DNA of 64,000 nucleotides from Chimonanthus salicifolius (GCA_013350335.1 CM023539.1:11532302-11596301), one strand, 5' to 3'. Positions 10,185 through 22,892 are shown, numbered from the stretch's first letter. A program made the numbers and translations. Notes: generated from the sequence alone by a model not told the origin.

Positions 10185-11663
10185 TGTGATTTCAAAGTGT
10201 GCAAGAACAAAGGCAATCACACAAAGAGACAATACACACGATTTATAGTGGTTCGGTTAAACAACCTATATCCATTGATGAGACTCACCCAACCTTGGGT
10301 TATCTCCAATTTATTAAGCGTTGGAATTATACCAACACAATATAAAAGGACTTCCACCTATCCAATTGATTTAAACTTCCACCCAATTTCTATCCCATTA
10401 TTTTTTATAGTGGTTCAAGAGAAACTCAGTCTCTATAATCCACTTCACAATGATATAGATTTTAAAGTAAACTCTAAACTAAGAAGCACTTGCCTTTTAA
10501 GCCTTTGCAAATGAAGTTGTGCTTCTTGAATCATTCCACCCAATGTGAGCTCATACAATCCTGACATTGATGAAGACCAGTCATGTAGAGCAACCACAAT
10601 CTTTTGGAGGTCCTTCTAGAAATTGACTTCAAATTTCTTTCCTAGAAGCTTTGGCTTAATGCTTCTCTCTTAATCACAACCTTTACCGATTGGATACTTG
10701 AATGATTTTCAATTATTTAGACAATAGAGAATAAGCCTATGAGTTTCCTTTTTCCTTGATAGTTTTTGAGTGGTAGATGAGGTCCTTTAATGCCCAAGAT
10801 GTCTCTACAAAACTCACCATTCATTGATGTATTTATTGGCAAACACGGAAAAAAATTCGTAACACAAAACCACACGACTGATCGTGCATAAGCGATCGAT
10901 CATCTGTGTTTGAATTCCTTTTCACCAACCTGACCGTTAAGCATTTAATGCAGAGTAACGGCTTTAAAACGGTAACCTCATGATGGATTGTGCCACACAA
11001 ATGATTGTCCGTGTTTCTGGCGACTGATCGCGGGTTGGTGAATGTATCGGCCTGAGACTAACTGTAGCCTAGGGCGATTGGTCGTGATGCTGATCTATTC
11101 CTACCTTGTACTCACGATCGATCGCTTGCCTGATTGATCGTATGATCCCAAGTTTTCCAGGCTTTGTTTAAGTCCAGCCTATGTTCGGTCTCAGCGATAC
11201 ATCGCCCACACGATTGAAATGTCAAGATTCCAGACGATTGATCGCTGGCTCTCGAATGTATCGTCCTGAGACCATATGGGTTTGACAGTCTTGTTCAACC
11301 AAAACCTTTACCTTTCCTCAGGACATATCGCAAGACCACAATTGGTCGTGTTCTGTCTTTGGCAAATGATTGCTCGACATGATGTGTCGCCCTTCCAATG
11401 AATTCATTTTTCCATGTTCGGTTCTAATTCATTGTCAAATACATGTTAGGTCGCCTAGGCATGATCCACCTAAGGCCTGGATACCACCTATCGTCATCTA
11501 TGGTCACTTACCATCAGTAATTGACATATACATTGATCCGTTGAGTCTTAACACTTCAATCAACGCTTGAGATCTTGAGTCTTGAGCTTCTCTCTTTAAG
11601 GCAAGCCTTTACCTAAGTCACGAACTTGACAAACATGTGACTCAACAAATCGGGGCACTAACA
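10185..11663 (-). mobile_element. Probable solo copia-type LTR (family M, copy 2)
   Basis: On the minus strand it starts TGTTAGTGCCCCGATTTG at 11663 and ends near ...GAAATCACA at about 10185. Neither end has a PBS or PPT, so it is probably a solo LTR of ~1.48 kb. It shares its terminal few hundred bases with 549-1195. It contains the phrase 'tttatagtggttcgg' (10232-10247), common in plant copia LTRs. A 'cgatcgatc'-rich middle part (10870-11280) repeats short 'cgattgatcg' phrases. No target duplication was found and the 10185 end is approximate. Confidence 0.5.
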
Positions 11664-13158
11664 ACATTGTCCTTGTAAGATACATTTTTCTCTTAAAAGA
11701 TTATCACCTTCCAAACATTTTTTTTGTCCATTTTCTCACTTTCTTCACATGCAGAGTAAATCACCTTCGATTTCTCTTGAGTGATTTTTTTTCCACCTTT
11801 CTTCGATTTCAATATTTGATCCCTTTTTATAGCCAAGGTTGTAAGTTGTAACTACAAGAAAATTGAAAACCAATTGATGAACGTAATGTTATTCAGAAAT
11901 AGATTTTTTGTATTTATTAATTTCTTTCTACTAATTTTAAGGAGGTTAGAGCTAATGGTGCCATGCACAGTATTTGTTAGTAAAATTTAAAATGCAATGT
12001 AGCATCCTTTTATTGGCAGAATGTAAACTCTCAACTACTGTAAGAGCAGAGGATGTAGACACGAAAGTAGTGGAGGTGAAGAATTAGATCAACAGGTCAA
12101 TTATAGTCAACAGAAAAGTGGTTGATCCACCCAACGCATTATCAGATCTGACAATAATAGATGAATGTTCCAGTTTAATTTTGTTAATCATTTATTATAC
12201 ACCACTTTATAATGAGGAATTTGTTTGGAGTCCAATAATCACATGATCGTGGTTGCATTCGAAGTTTTACTCAATACTTTTGTATTCGAAGAGGAGAGAA
12301 ATCTTGAATTTCTTCGGTCATAAAAGAAAATCATTTATCATACACCACTTTGTAAGAGATATTCAGAAGCTAAAACATCAAAATTGATAATATTTTCAAA
12401 CTTCAAAAATTATAAAAACAAAGTCATCATATAGCCTGAACTATCTTTCAAGGTTATTTGAAAAAAGCCATAAAAATGGATGAATTTTGAGGTTAAATAT
12501 AGGAATATTTTAAAATGCTAACAAAATCTAACGTATTGTTTAAGAAAAGAATCTTAATTGAAACTATTATAAATTTAGCCTTTCTTCAATAATTACATTT
12601 TAAAAGAAGATCTCCTATGATTTCCCAACTTGCCCTTAAAAGAAAAAGTAACAAAAATATAAATTTAAAAATTTACTAAAGATAAAAATATTAAATTTGT
12701 TTAATATGAGACAATACTAATTTTAATATAATTGTTAAAATAAGACTAAAGAAGATCATCTTTCATAGATCCAATAGTGTCTGCGACCTTTCTACATCAC
12801 AAATATAGTGATTTCAATCAATTGAAACCTGCTTCATTTTCATCTAAGAATTCAATCTAAGGTCATTTTTAAAAGTTTATTACATTTCATTATTAACCCA
12901 TTTGAAAAAGGATAAATTTTCAGCAGAAGCTGCATCTCCAATTACTTTCTTGCCTTTGTTCAATTTATACTCTTTTGGAACTGTTTATATTATAAATCAG
13001 ATAAAAAAATAGAAATGAATGACCTAAAATTACTGTGGATGTCATGTAATGTCCACCTCTCCCTTTCAGTCAGTCTTCTCAATTTCTTTTTGGAAAAAAA
13101 TAGAGGGTTACATCTTCAAATAAAACACCTCTTTTTTCAACTTTCAACATTCTACAAT
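11664..13158. other. Intergenic AT-rich DNA without recognised features
   Basis: About 1.5 kb of AT-rich sequence. Only short chance ORFs, no LTR ends or conserved coding. Confidence 0.5.
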
Positions 13159-13327
13159 CCACATGGGTAACTCAACTGGTTGCCTCCTGCCTCAAGGAGT
13201 TGGAGGTTGTGGGTTCGAGCCCCCATGGCCTAAACTTGGAGTGCCCTAGAAGTAGTCGGCTCACCCATGTGGGTTTTACATTGGGTATCCCGCGGTTTCC
13301 CACATGTAAATGCAAAAAAAAAAAAAT
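13159..13327 (+). mobile_element. tRNA-derived SINE (plus strand)
   Basis: The head is tRNA-like. An A-box-like 'GGTAACTCAACTGG' starts near 13166, and a near-consensus B box GGTTCGAGCCC (13212-13222) lies about 35 bp further on, giving an internal RNA polymerase III promoter. A tRNA-unrelated body follows, and the element ends in a poly(A) tail (about 13313-13326). Length ~170 bp is normal for plant SINEs. No clear flanking duplication. It is not a functional tRNA gene, because the cloverleaf 3' half is not closed after the B box. Confidence 0.75.
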
Positions 13328-13769
13328 TTGAGTGAAACACCCATTTTTGATGTAGATATTGACTCAAAAATCAGAATTTTGTCCGAATCGAAAACCCATC
13401 AAAGAATTGAAGAGATCTGAGAAATTTCTATTGCCTTGTTTGTAAGGTTAGATATATTTAAGCCTATTTCTATTTTTATTTTTAGTTTTATTTTATTATA
13501 TATTTTAGATTAGTGTGTATTTCCATAACAATAGATTAATAAAATTACAATTGGGATTTTTCCAATCTCTTCTCCTCTATTTCTTCCTTCTTTCTATGGT
13601 AATGGTGGATTCTCATTTGGTTTCTGTTTTCTCCTTACCACTTCTCCTTTCTCTACTATTCTTCTATCTTCCCTCTTCTCTTTGAAACATCATTAGTTGT
13701 TGCACTTCTCATTCTTTTCTTCTTCTCGCTTTCTTATCTCTTCATTGTGTATTGCAGGATTACTGCGTC

Positions 13770-13925
13770 AACCCTTCGCCCATCACCAGCCAAACCCCTT
13801 TGCTGCAGGTCTATCATCCTTAGAAGATTTGTTTCCCAGTCGTTCCTGCAACACCAACTCTTGTTTTTTCTCCAGCAGCCTCAACTTCTGTCTCTTGTCG
13901 AGAGTTCTGCCTCCATCTCCCCTTC
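13770..13925 (+). repeat. Fragment of an E-family LTR
   Basis: The segment reads 'gcaggtct...caacaccaactcttg...cctcaactt.tgtct..tgtcgag', matching the E LTRs at about 44515-44630 and 46800-46910. It lies just before copia element A and is truncated, so it is an older fossil. The chance ORFs starting at 13697 and 13747 lie in it. Confidence 0.55.
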
Positions 13926-14277
13926 ACCGTCACCTGTTGCTCCCTTGAGTCTCTTATTTCCCAACTCCTATTATAACCATCCCTTGTTAAAGTTTAGAGT
14001 AAGTTTGACTAAGTTTAAGGCTGACCAAGTCTTTAGGACTGTTGTTAGATGACCTAGTCCTTAGGAGAGTTGTTATTAACACCCCCTTTAGATGACCTAG
14101 TCCTTAGGATACTTGTTAGTAACAAGTCCTACTTTGTAGTCTCTAAGTTGTTGAATTAGCAACCCCATTTTGTGGATTGTTAGTTGTGTAAATCGTCTAT
14201 TTAAAGAGCTATATACACTGAATAAAATGGTTTTTCAATCTAAGTTTTCTTATTCTTGTTCTCCATCTTTTTAACAA

Positions 14278-14293
14278 TTGGTATCAGAGTCAG
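14278..14293 (+). other. Primer binding site of element A
   Basis: TTGGTATCAGAGTCAG is complementary to the 3' end of initiator tRNA-Met apart from the last positions. It sits one base after the LTR-ending AACA, which fixes the LTR boundary at 14276. Confidence 0.85.
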
Positions 14294-14479
14294 GTTCTCT
14301 GAATAGTTGTTGTTGTCTTACGAAATCAGTGCCATTAGAAAGTGGGACTGCACCTACAACGAAGAAAGTGAAGGAATCCGATTGTTGTTGCTGCTCTCAC
14401 TCTGATTTAGTGCTTTTGTTGCTCATTTGCTGCTCTCATTAACAAAGGCAGTAGCAACTGCTATTTGATATCATTTCCC

Positions 14480-15019
14480 ATGGCATCAGAAAATTTTGTG
14501 TAGCCTGCTATACCTCGATTTGATGGTCACTATGATCATTGGAGCATGGTGATGGAAAATTTCTTGAGATCCAAGGAATATTGACATCTCGTTGATACTG
14601 GTATTTCAAAAGCTGTGTCAAGCAGCACCTTAACGGAAGCTCGGAAAGTGAAACTAGAGGAACAAAATTGAAGGAAATTAAGGTACGTATTCCAAGCAAT
14701 TGATCGACCAATCTTGGAGACGATTCTCACCGAAGATACTTCGAAACAAATCTGGGATGCTATGAAACTGAAGTATCAAGGAACTGCGAAGGTGAAACGT
14801 GCACACCTACAAGCTTTTCGCGCTGAATTTGAGACTCTTCGCATGCAGCCAACAGAGTCTGTTTCGGAATATTTTTCTCCAACAATGTCGATTGCAAATA
14901 AGATGAGACTAAATGTAGAAAAGATGGAGGATGTCACAATAATTAAGAAGATTCATCGATCAATGACCTCGAAGTTCGATTATGTGGTATGTTTGATTGA
15001 GGAGTCAAAAGCCATTTGA
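14480..15019 (+). pseudogene. Element A gag
   Basis: The frame opens with ATG at 14480 and runs 180 codons with three in-frame stops (14501 TAG, 14582 TGA, 14669 TGA). The downstream half ('ILTEDTSKQIWDAMKLKYQG...ETLRMQPTESVSEYF') is a typical plant copia gag (UBN2-type) core. The stops sit where Gln or Trp codons would be expected, consistent with C-to-T decay. The zinc-knuckle region after 15019 is frameshifted. Confidence 0.75.
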
Positions 15020-15248
15020 TAAATCCAAAGTCAAATGCTACCGATGTAACATGTATGGTCATTATTGTTATGAATGTTGAACCAAATTCTCTAAGGAAAA
15101 GGGTTCAAAATCAAATTTTGCAGGGAAAGAAGATGAAGTTACTCTTCTTATGGCTTGCATTGCAACAGAAGAGACTCATCAAAATATGTGGTACTTCGAT
15201 ACCTAATCAAGTAACCATATGTGTGGAAATAAGTCCATATAATCTTAG

Positions 15249-18200
15249 ATGGATGATTCTTTTCGTACTTCGGTAAAATTTGAAGATAATTCTACAATTT
15301 CGGTTATGGGGAAGGGCAATATTAAAATCCGGACTCCCAAAAATTCTCAGCAGACTATTTCAAATGTGTTATATGTTCCAGGTTTGAAAAGTAATTTGTT
15401 GAGTGTGGGTCAACTTAAAAAAAAAGGGTTATGAGATAATCATTAAGGAAGGAACTTGTCGAATTCAAGATCCAACGAAAAGTCTAATTGCTCAAGTTAA
15501 TATGACAGCAAATCGAATGTTCCCTCTATACATTCAAAATGATATCATTTTATGTTTTTCTATTATGGTGAAAGATCCAGCATGGCTATGGCATTTTCAT
15601 TACGGGCACTTGAATTTTAATGGTTTGAGGACTCTTCATTAGAAAAATATGGTGATTAGACTTCCACAGATTGATCATCATCCCCAACTCGAGAGTATGT
15701 TGTTGGCAAAAAACATCGTGATGTTTTCCCAAAAGGGAAAACATGGAGAGCCAAAAAGGTGCTGGAGTTGTTCCATTCTGATATTTGCGGGCCGATAGAA
15801 CCACGATCCAATGGTAATAAAGGATATTTTATTACTTTTATTGATGACTTTAGTCGGAAAATATGGATCTATCTTTTGCAGGAAAAATCTGAAGCTTTCT
15901 CAATATTCCAAAATTTTAATGCCCTTGTTGAAAAAGAACTTGGTCAAAATAAAGTTCTTCGATCCAATTGTGGTAGAGAATATAAATCATGGGAATTTGC
16001 AAATTTTTGTGAGAAACATTGCATCAAAAGGCAACTTACAGTATCCTACACCCCGCACCAAAATGGTGTGGCGGAGAGGAAGAATCGTAGAATCTTAAAC
16101 ATGGTGCGAAGTATGCTGAATAGTACATTTCTTCCTAAGCGTTTCTGGCCCGGGACAGTCTTGTGGAGTCTTTATCTATTGAATAGGAGCCCTGCAAAAA
16201 CTGTCAAAAATATGACGCCAGAAGAATCATGGAGTGGCAGAAAACCAGGTGTTGATCACTTGCGGATTTTTGGGTGCATAGAATATGCACATGTTCCAGA
16301 TGAGAAGAGGAAAAAGCTCGATGACAAAGGAGAAAAGTGTATTTTACTCGAGGTTAGTGAGCATTCAAAAGCCTATAAATTATATAATCATGTTACCAAA
16401 AGATCTTCATCAGCCGAGATGTAATATTTGATGAAGAAAAAACGTGGACATGGGTGTTAACAATGCAGGGAAGCACATTCCAGTGAATTTTGATGGTGAT
16501 TATGAAGAAAATCATCCTCAACTTATAGTTGGTGAACAACAACCACCACATTCTGAGTCCACGAGCTTCTCAAGTCCTCCTGAGATTATAGTTGGTGCAC
16601 CGCAATCACCAAATGCATCTCCCACACATTTATCAAGTCCTTCATCCTATGAAGAAGAATTTGAACCAAGTTCACGGCCTCAACACCTCAAGAGGAGACC
16701 GGCATGGATGCGAGATTATAAAGTAAGTGGGGTTGATTCCTTCAGATGATCCACTAACACATTTTGCTTTATTTTCAGATTGTGATCCTATTGTATTTCA
16801 AGATGCTGTCAAAGAACCAAAATGACAGAAAGCTTTGGATGAACAGATCGTAGCCATTGAAAAAAATAACACTTGGGAAGTGACAACACTTCCCCAAGGG
16901 CATAAGTCGATTGGTGTCAAGTGGGTCTTCAAAACAAAGCTAAATGCAGAAGGCAAAGTTGATAAGTACAAAGCACGCCTAGTTGCAAAAGTCTATAAGC
17001 AAGAATTCGGCATCGACTACAAAGAGGTTATTGCTCCAGTTGTAAGGCATGATACCATCCGCTTGGTACTTGCATTTGCAGCACAAAACTCATGCCCCAT
17101 CTTCCAATTGGACGTGAAATCTGCATTCTTACATGGTGATTTGCAATAACAGATTTATGTTGATCAACCTCTAGGATATGTGCAACAGAGTAATGAAAAG
17201 AAAGTATACAAGTTAATAAAGACTTTATATGGGCTAAAGCAAGCTCCTCGAGCCTGGTACAGTTGTATAGATGCGCATTTTTCAAAGTCAGGCTTTGAAA
17301 AGTGCCCATATGAGCATACATTATTTATATAATTGGGAACTACAGGGTAGCTGCTTATTGTATGCTTATATGTGGATGATTTGATTTACACGGGAAATGA
17401 TAGTGCTACGTTTAATGATTTCAAACAATCGATGATGACCAAGTTTGATATGTCTGATCTTGGCATGATGCACTACTTCATTGGCATCAAACTAGTACAA
17501 TCTTCTACTGGTATCTTCATATCACAGAAAAAATATGTTCGTGATGTTTTGAACATGTATCAAGTGCAAAATTGCAACTCAGTGGGTATACCAGTGGAAC
17601 TGGGTTTAAAGCTCATGAAAGATCCCTACGGAAAGAAAGTTGATAGCACTATTTACAAGTAAATAGTGGGAAGTCTCAAGTACTTGACAACAACTAGACT
17701 AGACATAATGCATGCAGTTAGTCTAATAAGTAGATACATGAAACATCCTACAGAGCTGCACCTCTTTGCTACCAAAAGAATCCTCCGGTACTTGAAATGT
17801 ACGACTGATTTTTGCTTATTTTACAAGAGGGAGAACAATCTGGTCTATTTGGCTTCACTGATAGCGATTATGCTAGTGATCCTGATGATAAAAAAACACA
17901 TCAAGTTATGCTTTTATGTTGGGCCCGTGTGCGATATCTTGGTCATCGAAAAAGTAACAAATTGTTACTTTGAGAACCACTGAAGTAGAGTATGTTACTG
18001 CTACTTCATGTGTCTGCCAAGCTATCTAGTTGAGGAGACTACTTGAAGAATTATACTATCACCCAAATGGCCCCACTTCAGTCTCCTGTGATAACAGTTT
18101 AGCTATCAAGTTGTCCAAGAATCCTGTTCTGCACGGGAGAAGTAAACACATTGATGTTCGGTACCATTTTTTACGTGATTTTGTAAAAAATGGAACCATT

Positions 18201-18320
18201 AATCTGATTTATTGTAGGAGTGAGGATCAAGTTGTTGATATACTGACAAAACCCCTCAAATTGTCCATGTTTGTGAAGCTGCGGAGAATACTTGGTCTAT
18301 GCTTGACAGAGAATCGAGTT
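15249..18320 (+). pseudogene. Element A pol (protease to RNase H)
   Basis: Recognisable parts, in order: protease C-terminal side ('VLYVPGLKSNLLSVGQL', ~15365); integrase zinc-binding region ('WHFHYGHLNF', ~15590); integrase core 15759-16424 with 'DICGP', 'ITFIDDFSRKIWIYLL' and 'YTPHQNGVAERKNR'; RT start 16835 ('WVFKTKLNAEGKVDKYKARLVAK') and 'LDVKSAFLHGDLQ' (stop at 17147); 'MLICGWFDLH'/'YVDDLIYTG' around 17366 across a frame change; RNase H 17666-18310, ending in 'HIDVRYHFLRDFV' and 'DILTKPL'. At least six stops or shifts make it non-functional. Confidence 0.8.
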
Positions 18321-18348
18321 TTAGGGAGGGTGCTACAAGGCTACTCGG

Positions 18349-18802
18349 CATTGATAGAAGATAAGCCTACCATCACTGATGCAAGTACAGCTGCAGAAAA
18401 GTCAAACCATGAAGCATGGGTTAGATCCAACAAGTTAACCCTTAAGTTCATGCGCTAATGACTAGCAACATTAGATTCTCCCTACCCATTTTTGAGAATG
18501 CAAAGGAATTCCTTAAGAGAATAGAAGATAAGTTCAAATCTGGTGACAAGTCCCTTGCCAGGACACTTATGGACAGACTCACCACCATGAAGTTCAATGG
18601 CAGTCGTGCCATGTATGATCATGTGACTGAGATGACCAATATTACTACTCAACTAAGAAACCTTGGGATGATTGTAGATGACATTTTTCTAGTCCAGTTC
18701 ATTTTGAACTCATTACCTCAACAGTACGGGCCATTTCAAATCAATTATAACACCATAAAAGATAAATGGCAAGTTAGTGAACTGACCAACATGTTGATCT
18801 AA
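18349..18802 (+). pseudogene. Element B gag fragment (fused to A RNase H)
   Basis: The sequence 'EDKPTITDASTAAEKSNHEAW' through 'SLARTLMDRLTTMKFNGSRAMYDHV' and 'LNSLPQQYGPFQINYNTIKDKW' is a well-known plant copia gag (UBN2) type. Its first ~110 bp lie in frame with the RNase H end of A, so one open frame, 18030-18458, spans both. It then continues from ATG 18458 in another frame to 18802. A zinc knuckle at ~18970-19010 is broken by a stop and frameshift. Confidence 0.75.
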
Positions 18803-19332
18803 GAAGAGACCAGACTTAAGTAGATGGGTCACCACACAATCCATTTCACGAGTCAAGAACTTGTGAAGAAGAAGGGATTTAAGCCCAAAAAGTTCAAGAA
18901 AGCCAGATCAAAACCATATGAGGCTGGCTCAAGTTCCCAAGCTAATGATAAGGGGAAGGTGGTAGTGTGAGGTGTCACTTCTGTAAGAAGTAAGGGCACT
19001 TCCAGAAAAAACTATTATAAGAGAAAGGCCTGGTTCAAAAAGAAAGGTATTTATGTATGTTTCGAATCTAATTTAACTGAACTTTTCTCTAATACTGGTG
19101 GCTTGATTCTGGGGCAACAACTTACGTTTCTAATACGATTTAGAGATATCTTACAATATAGAACACCGACCCAATTGAAGTCTCCTTTATTTAGGCAACC
19201 GGCAAAAAGTACTCGTTGAAGTCATTGGAACCTATCGTCTCTTTCTAGATATCGGTTGCCATTTAGATTTGTTGAATTGTTTATTTGTTCCTTCAGTTAA
19301 TAGAAACCTTATTTTTGTTTCTAAGTTAGACA

Positions 19333-21795
19333 TTGATGGGTATTGTTGCAAATTTGGACATAATTCTTTCAGTTTATTCAAATTCTACTTCTTTTATTGG
19401 TTCAGGATGTCTTGTTGATGACCTTTATCGTTTGAGACTTGATGATGATTTTGCTAATTCTGTTCTAACTCTGCATCATAATATCGGAATTAAACGTGGG
19501 TTAATGAATGAGAATTCCTCAATTTTGTGGCATAAAAGATTGGACATATATCCCGTGAAAGAATAAAAAGATTGGTAAAGGAAGGGATTCTACCGAGTCT
19601 CACTTTACTGACTTTGGTGTGTGTATAGAATGCATTAAGGGTAAGCAAACTAAACACACCAAGAAAGGTGCCACAAAAATAAATGGTTGCTTGAATTGAT
19701 TCATACAGACATATGCGGTTCATTTGATGTTCCATCGTTTGGTGGAGAAACCTATTTTATCACCTTTATAGATGACTATTCATGTTATGGCTATATTTAT
19801 CTATTGCATGAAAAATCTCAAGAGATGAATTCCGTAGAGATATTTATCACTGAGGTAGAAAAGGCAGTTAGATAGGAAGGTAAAAGTCATTAAATCTGAT
19901 AGAGATGGTGGATACTAGGGTAGGTATGATGAAGCGGGTCAACACTCGGGACCATTTGCTAGATTGTTAGAAAGTCGTGTTTTAGTGGCACAATACTTTG
20001 GCCAAGTACGTCTCAGCAGAATGGTATTGCTGAAAGGCGAAATCGTACACTTATAAAGATGGTTAGAAGTATGTAATGCAATAGTACCGTACCTATTATG
20101 TTGTACATGTATGCGTTGAGAACCGCAGTGTACATACTTAACTGGGTTCCTAGTAAGTCAGTTCCTAAGACTCCTTATAAACTGTGGACAGGAAGGAAAC
20201 CCAGTCTGAGACACCTACATGTGTGGGGTTGTCCTGCGGAACCTAAAATTTATAATCCACATAAAAGAAAACTCAATGAGAAGACAATCAGTGGTTACTT
20301 CATAGGTTACCCTGAGAAGCCCAAATGGTACAGGTTCTATTGTTCGAACCATAGTACGGGAATTGTTGAGACTGGAAATATCGAACGGTATAAAGCCAGA
20401 CTTGTGGCCAAGAGTTTTACTCAGAGATATGACATTGATTATAAAGATACCTTCTCTCTTGTATCCAGGAAGGACTCTTTTAAGAATTATTATGGGTTTG
20501 GTGGCTCATTATCATTTAGAGCTACACCAAATGGATGTTAAAAGAATATTTCTGAATGGTAATCTAGATGAAGATGTTTATACCTATCAACCTAAGGGTT
20601 TCTCGAAACAGGGCAAGGAACATATGGCATGCAAGCTTAAGAAGTCAATTCATAATCTTAAGCAAATGTAAGGAAAACAATTAAGTTCAATGATACCATT
20701 ATCTCCTTCGGATTTAAGGAAAACACCTTTGATAGGTGTATATATCTGAATGACAGTGGGAACAAATTTACGTTTATGATATTGTACGTTGACGATATTT
20801 TACTTGCCACCAACAATCTTGGTTTGATGTTTGAAACCAAGAAATTTATCTCCATTCATTTTGAAATGAAAGATATGGGAGCGGCAACTTACGTAATTGG
20901 AATAGAGATATTCCGTAACAAAACATGTGGGATTTTGGGACTGTCTTAGAAAGCCTATATAGAAAGAGTTTTAGAGAGATTTAAAATGAAAAATTGTTCC
21001 TCTCAAGATGCCCCTATACAGAAAGGGGATAAGTTCAGTCTAATGCAATGTCTGCAGAACGAACTAGAAAGAAAACAAATGGTGGAAATACCTTATGCTT
21101 CTGCAGTGGGTAGTATGATGTATGCACAGACTTGCACCAGACCAGACATCAGCTTTGCAGTCGGTATGTTTTGAGATATCAAAGTAATCCAAGGATGGAC
21201 CATTAGAAATATACAAAGAAGTCCACGTTTGGTTATGAGGTACTTAAAGGGTACTTAAGGGTACCAAAGACTTCATGCTCACATATAGGACAGAGTTATG
21301 AGATAAAGTTATGAGATGATTGGCTACTCAGATTCAGACTTTGGTGGATGCACTGATAATAGGACGTTCACGTTTGGCTATTTGTTCTTTATGGCTAATG
21401 GAGCAATATCTTGGAAGAGTGCCAAATAGACTATCACTGCGACGTCTACCATGGAGGCGAAATTTGTGGTATGCTATGAAGCCACTGTGCAAGGGATGTA
21501 GTTGCAGAACTTTATCTCAGGATTTAGGATTGTTGACAGTATTGCCAAGCCGCTAAGAATTCATTGTGATAATACCGTAGCAGTATTCTTCTCTAAGAAC
21601 GACAAGTATTCGAATGGATCGAAACACATGGAGTTGAAATATTTTGTCGTAAAAGAAGAAGCTCGGAAACAAACAATATCAATTGAGCACATAAGCACTC
21701 AGCTTATGATAGCAGATCCATTGAGAATGGGGTTAACTAACAAGACCTTTAAAGAACATGCCAATAGTATGGGTCTTGGTCGTAACTCAGATTGA
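19333..21795 (+). pseudogene. Element B pol
   Basis: Integrase zinc-binding region at 19333-19566 ('SILWHKRLDIYP'); integrase core from 19687 ('ELIHTDICGSFD', 'FITFIDDYS'); integrase C-terminus and RT start in 20098-20541 ('SVPKTPYKLWTGRKPSLRHLHVWGC', 'RYKARLVAKSF'); RT 'LELHQMDVKRIFLNGNLDEDVY' (~20518) and 'LYVDDILLATNNLGL' (~20784), the latter with an intact YVDD core; RNase H to 21795 ('YASAVGSMMYAQTCTRPDISFAVGM', 'HCDNTVAVFFSKNDKYSNGSKHMELKY'). Frame changes about every few hundred bases show long decay. Confidence 0.8.
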
Positions 21796-22222
21796 TTTAT
21801 TTTATTTTATGGTTTGATGTATATTGAACTGCTTTATGCATTTATATATGATTTCAACACTTGAGTACTCATGTATGAGTTTCTGGATTTATATTTTTAT
21901 TTATTATGTTTTACGTGTACACTTTATATTTATTTTATTATTAACAGAAATAGTTCTTGTATTATGATATTTATGCTGGACCATTAAGAAAAGGATCTCT
22001 CGCTTAAAAGTTGTATTAAGTGGGACATTTGCGTTGGGGCTGATGGAAGGGAGCATGTCGGATAAGATGATGTGCAACCGTCATTGCTCGCATTTGTGGG
22101 TCATTTAGTATTAGCGTTATGATGATAACCGTATTATGATTATTTGGAAGTCGGTTATGTGCGCGCCTTATGTTATCCTTATTTGAATCCAATTTCGATG
22201 TAGCATGGATTAAGTGGGAGAA

Positions 22223-22778
22223 TGTAAACAGACATGTAACCCACACGTGTAAAATTAAAGGCAACTTTGGATTCAAGTGGGGCCCACCTTTCCAATATAA
22301 AACACGCTTAAGAGAGTTTTCTTAGGACTTGACTTGCTATTTTGATGGAGAGTAGCTTATTTAAGGAAAACATAGCCTTAGAGTCCTCTACTTTTACCCA
22401 TGTTCGATCCTCTCTCTGTCAAACCCATCAACTCACAAAAATCAGAGAGGAATTAAGAGGGAAAGGAGGAGAAACTCCGAGGTGCTCAAGAAATTTCGCA
22501 GGAACAACCACAAGAAGACAACGTGCAAGAAAAGACCGACGCACGTCTTCTAGATCTGATGGATTTGGGTACGCTTTCAATTTTTTTTAATAATGTTTTC
22601 TGCATAATGAATGTTAGATTAATTATTGAAACATTATTTGATTCAAGATCCCGGTGATTTAAAGTTTCATGGATTGATATTTTAATTTATACTTATTGGG
22701 TATTAAAAGATTACAATTCAAAGGTTTATTTAATTTCTTCATACCCAATTTTCAATCCAATTAAGAATTATGCTAACA
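22223..22778 (+). repeat. Element B 3' LTR (right end approximate)
   Basis: The left end is fixed by the purine tract and the TG start. The right end is inferred from TG...CA rules and from where hAT-like coding starts. No partner LTR exists in the window to verify the ends. Confidence 0.5.
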
Positions 22779-22802
22779 CTCTAGTATAATAGTTAATAGT
22801 TA

Positions 22803-22891
22803 GGAGGGCGAGGCGTAAGCACACCTTGGCAACATGACTACAGACCACCGAGGTGGGCTCGAGGTCTCCTTGGGTCTCAAAAAAAAAAAAA
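22803..22891 (+). mobile_element. Short poly(A)-tailed retroposon in hAT exon
   Basis: An ~76-bp body ends in 13 A residues (22879-22891). It is flanked by similar copies of ATAGTTARTAG (22790-22800 and 22891-22901), a target duplication typical of LINE-mobilised insertions. The flanks rejoin into the hAT reading frame. The body has a weak B-box-like 'GGGCTCGAGGTCTCC'; its source RNA is not recognised. Confidence 0.5.
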
Positions 22892-22892
22892 T

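Larger units (their letters stand above)
13985..18330 (+). mobile_element. Ty1-copia element A, 3' LTR missing
   Basis: Domain order is gag, protease region, integrase, RT, RNase H, which defines Ty1-copia. A putative 5' LTR (13985-14276, TGTTAAAG...TTTTTAACA) is followed at once by the tRNA-Met PBS 'TTGGTATCAGAGTC' (14278-14291). The far end stops exactly at the polypurine tract 'TTTTAGGGAGGG' (18319-18330). Where the 3' LTR should start, the DNA is instead the gag of element B. The coding region is broken by several stops and frameshifts. Confidence 0.8.
18331..22778 (+). mobile_element. Ty1-copia element B, 5' truncated
   Basis: The element enters directly in gag at about 18349, with no 5' LTR or PBS, fused to the end of A. 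It runs through zinc knuckle, integrase, RT and RNase H to 21795, then ~430 bp of untranslated DNA. A polypurine tract 'TTAAGTGGGAGAA' (22210-22222) precedes the 3' LTR, which begins TGTAAACAGACATG at 22223. The LTR has a TATA-like 'caatataaaac' near 22294. Its right end is probably the TGCTAACA at 22771-22778, at the join with hAT sequence, but this is uncertain. Confidence 0.7.

Noticed and set aside
13166..13222. tRNA gene
   Set aside because: A and B boxes are present but no cloverleaf closes, and a poly(A) tail follows; it is a SINE head.
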